Below are positions 38,329 to 46,673 of a DNA stretch of 64,000 nt, one piece after another (position 1 is the first letter of the stretch; each line of letters opens with the position of its first letter). The notes under the pieces were generated by a model. It was not told where the DNA came from. It saw only the letters and a program-made list of their open reading frames with translations, and made no database searches. The stretch is from NCBI GenBank assembly GCA_041071465.1, contig CP163498.1:4048001-4112000 (forward strand), given 5' to 3'. This DNA is from Pseudomonas putida (GTDB taxonomy: Bacteria; Pseudomonadota; Gammaproteobacteria; Pseudomonadales; Pseudomonadaceae). A program made the translations under genes and the position numbers.

Positions 38329-39202
38329 GAACCAGATTGATTACCAAGCAATCGGCGAACGTCTCAGGGCTTTTCGAATTGGCCGTCAGCTGAATGCCGA
38401 TCAGGTTGCAGAAAAGCTCGGCATCTCGCGTGCTGCGGTTTATCGCCTCGAACTCGGCAAAATCGTAAAGCTCGAAACGCTGGAGCGGTTGGCGGAGCTG
38501 TTGAAGGTCTCGCTGACCAGCCTGCTGGGTTCAGACACGGAGTACTTCGACAATGCGCTGGGTTACTTCGAGCGCATGAGGCAGCTGGAAGCGAGGTCCA
38601 GCAGCATCATCTCCTACTTCGATCCGTTCTCTTATCTCCTGACAACGCCTGAGTACTCTGAGCTGTTCAAAACGATGCTCTACGAGGCCAGGCCTCGGGT
38701 TTTCAGCGGTGCTCAAGAAGCGATGGAAGACCAGATACTGAGTATCCTGGACGAGCGGAAATCCACCTTCTTCCGCCAAAAATTCGAGGTCAAGTCCATC
38801 GTCGGTCTGCGCCAGATTGAGCGCTATTTGCACATTGGCCTGGTAGGTCGTTTGGACTTACCGCCCAGTGTTCGTATGGAGCGGGCTTTGCTCGCCCGCC
38901 GAGAGATCGAAAACCTGATCAGCATCGTGGAATCGAACAGCGATCATCCGAACATCTATCTGATCGACGAAGCGCTCCCAAGCGCCACCTTCCAGATCTT
39001 CGAACAGAAAAACACAAGCTACGTAGCAGTCAGCCCCTACCGACTGGGCGAATTGCCCAATCTGCATGTAGGCATTGCTAGCGTGACGTCATCGGCCCAG
39101 GCGGTGGACATGTACAAAGCCATGTCTACCGACTTGTTGAGCCGAGCATATTCAGGCCGAGACGCTATGAGGAAGCTCCAGCAGCTGCTGGCAAAGTTGT
39201 AA
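38327..39202 (+). CDS. XRE-family transcriptional regulator of the orotate-type cluster
   Basis: A 291-residue regulator. An N-terminal helix-turn-helix (IGERLRAFRIGRQLNADQVAEKLGISRAAVYRLELGKI, residues ~8-46) is followed by a ~220-residue domain with SYFDPFSYLLTTPEYSELF and NIYLIDEALPSATFQIFEQKNTSYVAVSPYRLGELPNL, which probably binds the effector. I do not recognise a named family for that domain. The start is a TTG at 38327 with AAGGA 6 bases upstream; no in-frame ATG fits better. It is divergent from the Tsx-like gene and is the obvious candidate to bind the six operator-like repeats. Confidence 0.85.
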   Translation: MNQIDYQAIGERLRAFRIGRQLNADQVAEKLGISRAAVYRLELGKIVKLETLERLAELLKVSLTSLLGSDTEYFDNALGYFERMRQLEARSSSIISYFDPFSYLLTTPEYSELFKTMLYEARPRVFSGAQEAMEDQILSILDERKSTFFRQKFEVKSIVGLRQIERYLHIGLVGRLDLPPSVRMERALLARREIENLISIVESNSDHPNIYLIDEALPSATFQIFEQKNTSYVAVSPYRLGELPNLHVGIASVTSSAQAVDMYKAMSTDLLSRAYSGRDAMRKLQQLLAKL

Positions 39203-39460
39203 CTAGACGTGCGTCGCCCTGGCTTTCCTGGACACTTTTAAGCGACTGATTTTGGTCGTTAGCCAAGCTCGGCAAACGGCCACCTCAACGCCCAGAGGAA
39301 GTCAGTCGAGCTAAATCGAGGCTTCTGGGGCACGTATCTGATACCCGGCTCGGTTGCCCGGCGCCGGGTGGATTTGGGGAACGGGCATAGCCCACCAACT
39401 TGGCCCAAACATACGTCCGGGCCGGTGATGATCGGTGTTGATCGCTGCCCAAGGCCCCAC

Positions 39461-40330
39461 TTACTTCAGCGGCACGTAGATATCCGTTTGCCACTGCTCC
39501 AGCGGCGTTTCCGGGTACACGCTCAGGTACTGGAAGAACAACGGATGGTCGCGCAATTCTTCATTGCTCGATGGCAGCCAGTCACGATAAAGCGGGTAGA
39601 TGGTTTCGCCGATGTAGTCAGGCGAGCCGATATGCCGGATCACGGCGCAACGCCCGGCCGGGATGACCCGCTCATGTACGGCGAAATCGTTGGGCTGCAC
39701 AGCCTCATCAATCTCACCGCAAACGGCAAAGCGAAAAGCGTCGGGCGGGGTGGTGTCGGGGTTGTCGTAGGGAATGCCGAACGTGCGGCTGCTGGCCACC
39801 GGCGACTGGCCGCTGTGCATGCGCCATTGGCGAAAACGCGCGACGCTTTCGCCGACCAGGCCGGGTGGCCCTCGGTGTTCGAGCGCGGCTACGCGGGTTT
39901 CGGCGAAATCCACGATACGGATCTGCATGGTGATACTCCTGGAAAGGTGTGGAACAACGAATACCGCACTCCAGGCCTGCCAGTTCGGCGCCTTGGCGAA
40001 GACGCTGGGCGCCATGCCAAAGGCACGCTTGAACGCTCTGGAAAAGGCTTCGGGGCTTTCGAAACCGGCGCCGAATGCGGCTTCCAGGACGGGCATTGCG
40101 GGTGAGGCGACCAGCTGGTGCGCCGCGCGTCGAAGCCTCATCAGTTGCACATACCGCGAAACCGGAATGCCCATGTATGCCGTGAACTGCCGATGGAAGT
40201 GAAACGCCGAGAAGTTGGCGATGCGGCTCAGGGCATTCACCGACAGGTCGCCTTCAAGGTGGCTGTCGATGTAGGCAAGCACGGCTTCGAACCGCTTTGC
40301 GTAGGTAGGGTTGTGCTGTGAGTCAGTCAA
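39461..40330 (-). CDS. AraC-family regulator with GyrI-like effector domain
   Basis: A 289-residue protein. Two HTH motifs of an N-terminal AraC domain (SVNALSRIANFSAFHFHRQFTAYMG and VLEAAFGAGFESPEAFSRAFKRAFGMAPS) are followed by a GyrI-like/SOUL-type small-molecule domain (IRIVDFAETRVAALEHRGPPG ... WQTDIYVPLK). Such Rob/SoxS-like two-domain regulators often respond to drugs or small ligands. The target is unknown. The 258 bases upstream of it toward the XRE gene show no gene. Confidence 0.88.
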   Translation of the reverse strand: MTDSQHNPTYAKRFEAVLAYIDSHLEGDLSVNALSRIANFSAFHFHRQFTAYMGIPVSRYVQLMRLRRAAHQLVASPAMPVLEAAFGAGFESPEAFSRAFKRAFGMAPSVFAKAPNWQAWSAVFVVPHLSRSITMQIRIVDFAETRVAALEHRGPPGLVGESVARFRQWRMHSGQSPVASSRTFGIPYDNPDTTPPDAFRFAVCGEIDEAVQPNDFAVHERVIPAGRCAVIRHIGSPDYIGETIYPLYRDWLPSSNEELRDHPLFFQYLSVYPETPLEQWQTDIYVPLK

Positions 40331-40487
40331 CGAACGGAATCTCCGGAAGGTGCGGTGAGCGCTAGCATCCGTTGTTCAGGCATCGAGGTGCCTAGCCGTG
40401 ATTGCTCAATCGGGGATTGTCTTGACCATGCCGTGGATGACGCCAGTGTGGCCGGGTGTACCGCGCTACCGGCCAGTTAAGCAAGTT

Positions 40488-40505
40488 GGGCCGCAAAAGC
40501 GGCCC
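40488..40505. terminator. Hairpin downstream of the small lipoprotein gene
   Basis: Perfect 7-bp stem GGGCCGC / GCGGCCC with loop AAAA, 25 bases after the lipoprotein gene's stop codon. No T-run. Confidence 0.45.
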
Positions 40506-40529
40506 CTGTAACGCTAGCTGACAGGTGGG

Positions 40530-40859
40530 TCAATCCACCCGCACGAACTCGTTCTTGGCCATTTCACTGCCGCCGACGGCTTCCAGGCGCTTGCCGCCCT
40601 CCAGTACGCGCACATTGATCAGTGCAAGCCCGTCCTTGTTGCGCGCCGTGACCACATCATCCTTGCGCTCCCACTCTTCGACCTTGACCTTGCTGCCATT
40701 GGCGATGATGTAGTCCTTGGAGAACTCCCACTTTTGCTTGGGGCTTTTGAAACCCATCACCGTGGTGGTGGCTTCGTAAGTCCCTTCCAGGGCGTCGTTG
40801 CCGCAGCCGGCCAGTACAAAGAATGGCAGCGCTGCGAGTACCAGTTTGAATGTACGCAT
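40530..40859 (-). CDS. Small predicted lipoprotein
   Basis: A 109-residue protein with a clear lipoprotein signal: MRTFKLVLAALPFFVLAGCG, lipobox LAGC, Cys19. The following Gly-Asn suggests outer-membrane sorting. The mature part (DALEGTYEATTTVMGFKSPKQKWEFSKDY...) looks like a small beta-sheet domain. No function is recognised. Confidence 0.75.
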   Translation of the reverse strand: MRTFKLVLAALPFFVLAGCGNDALEGTYEATTTVMGFKSPKQKWEFSKDYIIANGSKVKVEEWERKDDVVTARNKDGLALINVRVLEGGKRLEAVGGSEMAKNEFVRVD

Positions 40860-41057
40860 GTGATTTCCTTATCGGTTGGTTTTGATGGTGAGAGGCATCA
40901 TGAAAGCGGAGTGCCTGTAGCAGGTCCATGGACATCCGCATGGGCGCTACGCCGCGGGATTATACAGACCGGGCCTGATCAGCAAAGTTGCATGCACCCG
41001 GGTGCTTGAAACCTTGACGAAGTTGTCTGGGCTGGTGGGGTAGAGCAGCCGTGTTTT

Positions 41058-41447
41058 TCAGGCAAGGCTGCAGGGTGAGTACCAGGGGGCCGCGGAATCG
41101 ATGTGAACGTGTTTCTGCTTCTTGGGCAGGAACGGAGTATCAAGTGTGCCCAGGGCTATCGAAACCCAGTCGGCAAAATCACCTTGGGACCGTGACCAGA
41201 ACAAGCTTGAGCCGCACGCGACGCAAAACTCGCGCACTACCGTCGGTGAAGAGGCGAACGTCTTGATGTAGGTAGCACCGCGTAGTATGCGCAGCATACT
41301 GCGCGGCACGCTGCCGTACGAAGCGAATGCGGCGCCATGACCTTTACGGCATTGGCTGCAATGGCAATGGCTCACTGCCTTGGGTGGGGTGAGTAGCAGG
41401 TAACTGACCGCTGTGCATAGGCAGCTTCCTTGGTATACCTCTGTCAT
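41058..41447 (-). CDS. GFA/CENP-V-fold zinc protein
   Basis: A 129-residue protein of the GFA family. Zinc ligands: Cys9 and Cys11 in GSCLCTAVSY, HCHCSQCRKGHGAAF, and a CVACGSSLFW knuckle. The family was named for glutathione-dependent formaldehyde activation, but most small members have no proven reaction. It is divergent from the following orphan gene, with a perfect palindrome between them. Confidence 0.85.
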   Translation of the reverse strand: MTEVYQGSCLCTAVSYLLLTPPKAVSHCHCSQCRKGHGAAFASYGSVPRSMLRILRGATYIKTFASSPTVVREFCVACGSSLFWSRSQGDFADWVSIALGTLDTPFLPKKQKHVHIDSAAPWYSPCSLA

Positions 41448-41493
41448 TGGTGCTTCCGTGCAGGATGAAAACGCCAGGGTAAACGCACAGGCT

Positions 41494-41511
41494 TGATCAG
41501 TCGACTGATCA
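41494..41511. promoter_or_regulatory. Perfect 18-bp palindrome, possible operator
   Basis: TGATCAGTCGACTGATCA is its own reverse complement. It lies 47 bases upstream of the GFA gene and 147 bases upstream of the orphan Ntn-like gene, in their divergent control region. Confidence 0.5.
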
Positions 41512-41570
41512 CTTTCAACCTATAGTTGTCGTTGGCGAAAAAGTGCAGTTGATCCTATGCGAATGTTCAA

Positions 41571-41598
41571 GGTATCAGTAGAACACTCGATTGATACC
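41571..41598. repeat. Inverted repeat GGTATCA / TGATACC
   Basis: Two perfect 7-base arms separated by 14 bases lie 60-87 bases upstream of the Ntn-like gene. They may be a regulator site or the base of a weak stem. Confidence 0.35.
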
Positions 41599-41657
41599 CT
41601 GGTTGGGTGAATACGGTATCCTAAGCCCCGTCTCGCCGGCCAGAGTGTGTTTAACAA

Positions 41658-42890
41658 ATGACTGTAATTGCCCTGATCAACCCAGACAATGATCCGCACC
41701 TAATTGCTGACTGCCTGATTACTTCTGATGGGCAGGATGGCCGCACAGCGAAGTCGATTTGGGTCCCTTCGTTAGGCATCGTTCAAACAGATTGGCAAGA
41801 CCTTGATGGGCCTTTCCATCTGGTACGTATGGCTCGCAAGACGATCGTCCTCCCCAATGGTGGTGGGATGCTTGCCTTTGCAGGTGACTGCCGACCGGCC
41901 TTCGAGTTTTGGGTTGCGCTGTCTGACGCAATCAATACCAGGATCTCTTACGACCCGGGCGCCTTGGTCGATCATGACATGCTGCAGCGTATATTGATCA
42001 GCATGGGAGAGCAGGCAAGGCGCTTCCATGTTTTAGGTGTTCTGATCGACAGAAACAATCGGAAGCATGCATTCACCCATCGATCAGAACTGTCTGTCGA
42101 AACAGAAAATTTTGGCACGTGCTACCTCGCCGGAAGTGGAAGCAAACTGCTGCAGAAGGAGATCTTGCAGCAAGATCAGCGCTTCACACAAATGGGCGAA
42201 TGGACGTGGGGCAAAATTTCCCCAACGGAGGAGCTGTCAGAGTCGCTCTGCTCAAGCATGCTCTACCATGAATCGGACATCAACAATGGTCGCAGGCCGG
42301 ACACGCCAATGCATGAGCGATTTGGCGGTTTCTACGAGTGGTACGGGTTTAAACATGCTGGCGTAAAACCAATGCCTTCGCGGCTAGATATAAACTTGCT
42401 TTGGGAAAACGATACGCTCTATTTGACCCGCTTGCATTTGTCAGAATCCTACAGTTCAAATGGCGAGAAAAGCAGTAGATTTAAAAGTTCACAGGTATTA
42501 TTGAGTGTTTTGACGTTTTGCTGTTGCCGGGTGGAAGTTGACTTTCAGGCGCTCATGAATCTGGATCTTAAGCTTCTGTTCGGAAGAGCGGACGGGCTGT
42601 TGATTGAACGCTTCGTGAATCTATATGACTCAGTCGATACTCTGGTCGATCCCCGTATATCTGGAGTGGCGGGTGCTCAGTTTCTGGATGAACAATTTGC
42701 AATTCCGCTTGTCGTCAGGAATGTTCGGCTCATCGTGAGCGTGAATGGAAAAAGTATTGCAAAGGGCGTATCGCAAAGCGAGAATATCAAACAGCCCGCC
42801 ACTGTGCACTCACAGAACGGCGTCGCAAGTATTGCTCTCGACCCCAATGTTTGCCTTCTGATTGCAGATATTTTGAATCGAAACATCTAG
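41658..42890 (+). CDS. Orphan protein with HslV/proteasome-like Ntn-hydrolase N-terminus
   Basis: A 410-residue protein of unknown family in visibly AT-richer DNA with less biased codons. It begins MTVIALINPDNDPHLIADCLITSD; after Met removal Thr becomes residue 1 and Asp is residue 17, exactly as in proteasome beta subunits and HslV (Thr1, Asp17), with a Lys at 31 where those have Lys33. GGGMLAFAGDCRPAFEFW resembles the AGFAGSTADAF segment of HslV. The remaining ~300 residues match nothing I know; a CCC run occurs in LLSVLTFCCCRVEV. No ATPase partner is nearby. No clear Shine-Dalgarno precedes the ATG. Function is unknown, and the peptidase-like fold is an inference. Confidence 0.75.
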   Translation: MTVIALINPDNDPHLIADCLITSDGQDGRTAKSIWVPSLGIVQTDWQDLDGPFHLVRMARKTIVLPNGGGMLAFAGDCRPAFEFWVALSDAINTRISYDPGALVDHDMLQRILISMGEQARRFHVLGVLIDRNNRKHAFTHRSELSVETENFGTCYLAGSGSKLLQKEILQQDQRFTQMGEWTWGKISPTEELSESLCSSMLYHESDINNGRRPDTPMHERFGGFYEWYGFKHAGVKPMPSRLDINLLWENDTLYLTRLHLSESYSSNGEKSSRFKSSQVLLSVLTFCCCRVEVDFQALMNLDLKLLFGRADGLLIERFVNLYDSVDTLVDPRISGVAGAQFLDEQFAIPLVVRNVRLIVSVNGKSIAKGVSQSENIKQPATVHSQNGVASIALDPNVCLLIADILNRNI

Positions 42891-42935
42891 GCAAGGTTGA
42901 ATGCAGTATTGAATTAGCCATGTTTCACCCTTCAT

Positions 42936-42968
42936 CGTTAACAGCCATTCGCCAAATGGCTGTTAACG
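42936..42968. terminator. Long perfect hairpin between convergent genes
   Basis: A 14-bp perfect stem (CGTTAACAGCCATT / AATGGCTGTTAACG) with a 5-base loop lies 46 bases after the orphan gene and 40 bases before the permease stop. No T-run; it could be a bidirectional terminator or a protein site. Confidence 0.5.
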
Positions 42969-43007
42969 TCCCAGAGTGAAAACCGGTGGTAGCGCAGCCA
43001 GCCCCTG

Positions 43008-44528
43008 TCAGTGCTGCGCGCTATCCACTGCGATGCCTTCGCCGGATACTTCGGTGTAGCGGGCACTGCGATCGGCAATGGCGTAATGAATCAACCCGCC
43101 CAAACCTGCCCCAAAGAACCACGAAAACTGCGACAGCGTATCGAACGCCGGCACCAGCGCCAGCACGATGGCGATCAGCGCAGCCGGGATGAACGCCGCT
43201 ACAGCGCGCAGGTTGACCCCACGGTTGTAGTGATAGGCAGCCTCTGTACTTTCGCTGTACAGCTGCGGCAGGTTTACCCGGCTGCGGCGAACCAGGTAGT
43301 AGTCGGTGACGATGATTCCGTACAGTGGGCCGAGCAGGGCACCCAGGCCGCCGAGGAAATACACGATCACCGACGGGCTGTTATACAGGTGCCAAGGCAG
43401 GATCAGCACCGCGATGGCGGCGCTGAGCAAGCCGGCGCGGCGGAAGTTCAGCAGGTTCGGCGCGAGGTTGGCGAGCACGTAGGCCGGGGCGACGAAGTTG
43501 GCCATGATGTTCACCGCGACGGTGACGATCAGGAAGGCCAGGCAGGCCAGCACCAGGCCGGCGGTGTTGGGGATGGCGGCGACGATTTCGGTCGGTCCCT
43601 GCACCAGCTTGCCGTCGATGCTGAACTGCGCGCCGGCCAGTACCACGGCGATCAGCGCGAAGCCGAGCATGTTCACCGGCAGGCCCCAGAAGTTGCCCAC
43701 GCTGATGGTGCGGCGGTCTGGGCAGTTACGGGTAAAATCGCAGAAGTTGAGAATCATGGTGCCGTACAGCGAGACCCACAGCGCGGCGGCACCGAGCACT
43801 TTCAGCCACATAGTCGAGCCGGTTGGCGCGTTGCCGCTGGACCATGAAATCGACAGGCCACTGCGCCAGTACATCCAGCCCGCCAGGCAGGCAAAGGCGA
43901 CCAGAATGATCGGCCCGGTGATGGACTCGAAGCGGCGCACCATCTCCATGCCGTAGGCAAAAATCGCCACCTGCACGCACCATATGCCTAGGAAGGTGAT
44001 CCAGCCCAGCGTCGACAGACCGAGGATCGAGTTCTGGTCGTAGGCTTTGAGGTCTGGAGCGATGGCGGTCAGCAGCACGCGCAGCACGACCGAGGCGAGG
44101 TAGGTTTGTATGCCGAACCAGGCGATAGCGATCACCGCGCGGATCAGTGCCGGGATCTGCGCACCATGAATGCCGAAGCTGATACGGCACATGACGGGGT
44201 AGGGCAGGCCGGTCTTCTGGCCCATGTAGCCCGACAGGTTCATCAGGCCGTAGATCACCAGCGCACCAAGCGCGAAGGCGGCGAGGATCTGCGCGCCGCT
44301 CATGCCCAGGGCGAACAGGCCGATGGCGAAGGAATAGTTGGCGATGTTATGCACATCGTTGGTCCACAGCGCGAACAGGCTGTAACGCCCCCAGGTGCGA
44401 TTGGCCGCGCGGGTCGGGGCAAGGTCGGCACTGTACAGACGCGGGCTCAACGCCAGCTGATTGGGCTCGGCCGTATCGGCGGGGAGAACATCAAGCTGAC
44501 CAACATCGGAACGTGAAATCGACGCCAT
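43008..44528 (-). CDS. NCS1-family nucleobase/hydantoin/allantoin permease
   Basis: A ~506-residue permease with about 12 membrane segments. RTWGRYSLFALWTNDVHNIANYSFAIGLFALG is the Mhp1/PucI/CodB-type first helix region (the TWGR and Trp/Asn contacts), with GYMGQKTGLPYPVMCRISFGIHGA following. It imports a pyrimidine, purine or hydantoin with Na+ or H+; the exact substrate cannot be read. MASISRSD from the ATG at 44526-44528 is a better start than the upstream in-frame codons. It is not linked by operator motif to the orotate-type cluster 5 kb away. Confidence 0.9.
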   Translation of the reverse strand: MASISRSDVGQLDVLPADTAEPNQLALSPRLYSADLAPTRAANRTWGRYSLFALWTNDVHNIANYSFAIGLFALGMSGAQILAAFALGALVIYGLMNLSGYMGQKTGLPYPVMCRISFGIHGAQIPALIRAVIAIAWFGIQTYLASVVLRVLLTAIAPDLKAYDQNSILGLSTLGWITFLGIWCVQVAIFAYGMEMVRRFESITGPIILVAFACLAGWMYWRSGLSISWSSGNAPTGSTMWLKVLGAAALWVSLYGTMILNFCDFTRNCPDRRTISVGNFWGLPVNMLGFALIAVVLAGAQFSIDGKLVQGPTEIVAAIPNTAGLVLACLAFLIVTVAVNIMANFVAPAYVLANLAPNLLNFRRAGLLSAAIAVLILPWHLYNSPSVIVYFLGGLGALLGPLYGIIVTDYYLVRRSRVNLPQLYSESTEAAYHYNRGVNLRAVAAFIPAALIAIVLALVPAFDTLSQFSWFFGAGLGGLIHYAIADRSARYTEVSGEGIAVDSAQH

Positions 44529-44566
44529 CGGGACTCCATGATGGTTGTGTACTTTTATTATTGAAT

Positions 44567-44580
44567 TTGTATACACACAA
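44567..44580. promoter_or_regulatory. Possible GntR-type operator upstream of the NCS1 permease
   Basis: TTTGTATACACACAA contains the 8-base palindrome TGTATACA and resembles GntR/FadR-type sites. It lies about 40 bases upstream of the permease start. Weak evidence. Confidence 0.3.
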
Positions 44581-44822
44581 GATTCATACCAACCCACGCG
44601 TTCGGTTGAGGCCAGCCTTCTACAGCCTTCATTCGGCATTTTTGCGTGATACGCCTCGCCGAGAAGTGGGTATTTTGTGCACATTTTTTGTGCAAAGTTG
44701 TTACCGCACGCGCCAGGCGGGGATGCTTACCTGTTCACCAGGTTGAGCTGACGCGCTGAACGGGTGGCTTTCAAGGGAATGTTCGGACTAATCTGCCAAC
44801 AGGATTCTATGGGGGCTTTTCG

Positions 44823-45857
44823 ATGTCGCATGTATCGCTCGGACTGGGTCTGTTACTTGCCGCTGCCTTGGTCGAAGCAGCCCCACTGCAGGTGCCCACC
44901 CCGGCCGCACTGAGGAGCCAGCTCGAAAGCCTCAAGCCTGGCCAGTTTCTCTGGTACCCGCAGGTTTCGCCGGTAGGGCCGGTGACCGTGGTGGTGAGCC
45001 TTACCGAGCAACGTGCCTACGTCTATCGCAATGGCATTGCCATTGGCGTCAGTACCGTGAGCAGCGGCAAGCCAGGCCGGGAAACCCCCACCGGGGTATT
45101 CAGCATTCTGCAGAAGAAGGTCGAGCACAAATCCAGCCTCTACAACAGCGCGCCGATGCCCTATATGGAGCGCCTGACGTGGGACGGCATTGCCTTGCAC
45201 GCTGGCCATCTGCCGGGCTACCCCGCTTCGCATGGTTGTGTCCGGTTGCCGATGGACTTTGCCAAGAAGCTGTACGAAGTCACCGGTTTCAGTTCGACGA
45301 CTGTCATCGTTTCCGATACCAACAGTGCGCCGGTGGAGGTCTACCACCCCGGCGTGCTGGCGCCTACGGTCAGCGATGGCAAGGCCCAAGGCCCGCTGGT
45401 ATTGAACAACCAACAGTTCTGGAACGACCCAGACCCGACGGCTGGGCCACTGTCGATCCTGATCAGCCGCGCCGACTTGCGGGCCTACGTGTTCCGCGGT
45501 GGCCAGTTGATCGGTTCGGCGCCGGCACTTTCGGCTGAAAGCGGCCAGCATCGCAGTGGCATGGCGGTGTATTCCCTGTTGCAAAAGCCATCCAGCTTGG
45601 CACTCGATGGCGGGCTACCCTTACGCTGGTCAGTGGTGGGCTTGAGCAACCCGGAGTATGGAAATACGCCTTATGAACAATTGGGGCAATTGAACATCAA
45701 CCCGGAATTTCGCCGTCATCTACGAGCGGCAATGGACGTTGGCACGATGCTGGTGATCACCGACTGGGCGTCTACTCGGGATACCCGCAGCAATGGACAA
45801 TTCACGGTGATCAGCACCGAGGGCAGTGAAGAATCTAAACCATTGGTCAAGAAATGA
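44823..45857 (+). CDS. L,D-transpeptidase (YkuD domain), periplasmic
   Basis: A 344-residue protein with a signal peptide (MSHVSLGLGLLLAAALVEA). The YkuD domain occupies about residues 55-170, with the catalytic HAGHLPGYPASHGCVRLP (His and Cys). The C-terminal half appears to be a second, degenerate YkuD-like copy (LSILISRADLRAYVFRGGQLIG, PALSAESGQHRSGMAVYSL) without the Cys. It makes 3-3 peptidoglycan crosslinks or anchors lipoproteins (family). GGGGG lies upstream of the ATG. Confidence 0.88.
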   Translation: MSHVSLGLGLLLAAALVEAAPLQVPTPAALRSQLESLKPGQFLWYPQVSPVGPVTVVVSLTEQRAYVYRNGIAIGVSTVSSGKPGRETPTGVFSILQKKVEHKSSLYNSAPMPYMERLTWDGIALHAGHLPGYPASHGCVRLPMDFAKKLYEVTGFSSTTVIVSDTNSAPVEVYHPGVLAPTVSDGKAQGPLVLNNQQFWNDPDPTAGPLSILISRADLRAYVFRGGQLIGSAPALSAESGQHRSGMAVYSLLQKPSSLALDGGLPLRWSVVGLSNPEYGNTPYEQLGQLNINPEFRRHLRAAMDVGTMLVITDWASTRDTRSNGQFTVISTEGSEESKPLVKK

Positions 45858-45941
45858 TCGGCAATCTTCAGTAAATCAAGCAAAGTAGCGGTTTTTGGCT
45901 GCAAACAAGGCAGATAAGACACGTTTTCAACAGGGTACCCT

Positions 45942-46657
45942 ATGTCGATGTTTGAACCTTTGCGCGGAGCCGTCCGGCTCTCGGTGGCCAGTATTGGCCT
46001 GTTTTCTTGAGCGCCTGGCCTGCTGCCTACGCGCAATCTCTGCCTAGTGCTGCCGAGCTGCAGCAGTTGGCGCCGAACGCCAACCTGTCCACCTTGGCCC
46101 TGGCCCTTACTGCCTATTCATGCGCCAGTCACAACGACGCGAACAAGTTGCTGACGGTGATCGATTACTCCAAGGCCTCGCGTGACAAACGCCTGTGGGT
46201 GTTCGACCTGCGGGCCCGGAAACTGCTGTTCGAAGAGTGGGTCGCCCATGGCAAGAACAGCGGCGCCGATGTGCCGACCACGTTCTCCAACGCGCCGAAC
46301 AGTTACCAGTCCTCCATCGGCCTGTATGAAACCGGCCAGACCTACAGCGGCAAGCATGGCCGCTCGCTGCGCCTGCAAGGGTTGGAGCCGGGGTTCAACG
46401 ACAACAGCATGTCGCGGGCAATCGTGATGCATGCCGCCGCGTATGCCGACCCCAAGGTTGTGCCCGGCCTAGGGCGCCTGGGGCGCAGCCAGGGCTGCCC
46501 TGCCGTTCGGCCGGCCATTGCCGGCAAGCTGATCGAGACGTTGCAACGCGGTAGCTATGTGTTTGCCTATTACCCGCAGCAGAACTGGCTGAAAACATCA
46601 CGTTTTCTCAACGCACAGAGCTGCCCGCTGGCAAATCAGTCGCTCGCCAGCAAGTAG
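45942..46657 (+). CDS. Murein L,D-transpeptidase catalytic domain protein (YkuD_2-type; frameshift in the signal peptide)
   Basis: A ~238-residue protein. The mature part contains LTVIDYSKASRDKRLWVFDL, VAHGKNSGADVPTTFSN, AIVMHAAAYADP and GRSQGCPAVRP with the catalytic His and Cys of the YkuD_2 family. The frame from the TTG at 46007 begins inside the export signal. The true start is almost certainly the ATG at 45942 (MSMFEPLRGAVRLSVASIGL), which stays open until a TGA created by one missing T in the TTTT run 46002-46005. One more T joins it to FLSAWPAAYAQ, giving a normal signal peptide. Confidence 0.85.
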
Positions 46658-46673
46658 AGGCAACGGTGGGTAG

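Noticed and set aside
27918..39460. A duplicated dusA 5' segment as a far attachment site of an island ending near the AraC gene
   Set aside because: I looked for a repeat of the dusA start sequence toward 39.4 kb and found none by eye, so island borders remain unproven.
39285..39494. Short 69-codon frame between the XRE and AraC genes
   Set aside because: No ribosome binding site or protein features, and it overlaps the end of the AraC gene.
43008..44528. NCS1 permease as part of the orotate-type regulon
   Set aside because: It lies 4-5 kb away behind unrelated genes and has no copy of the operator motif upstream.
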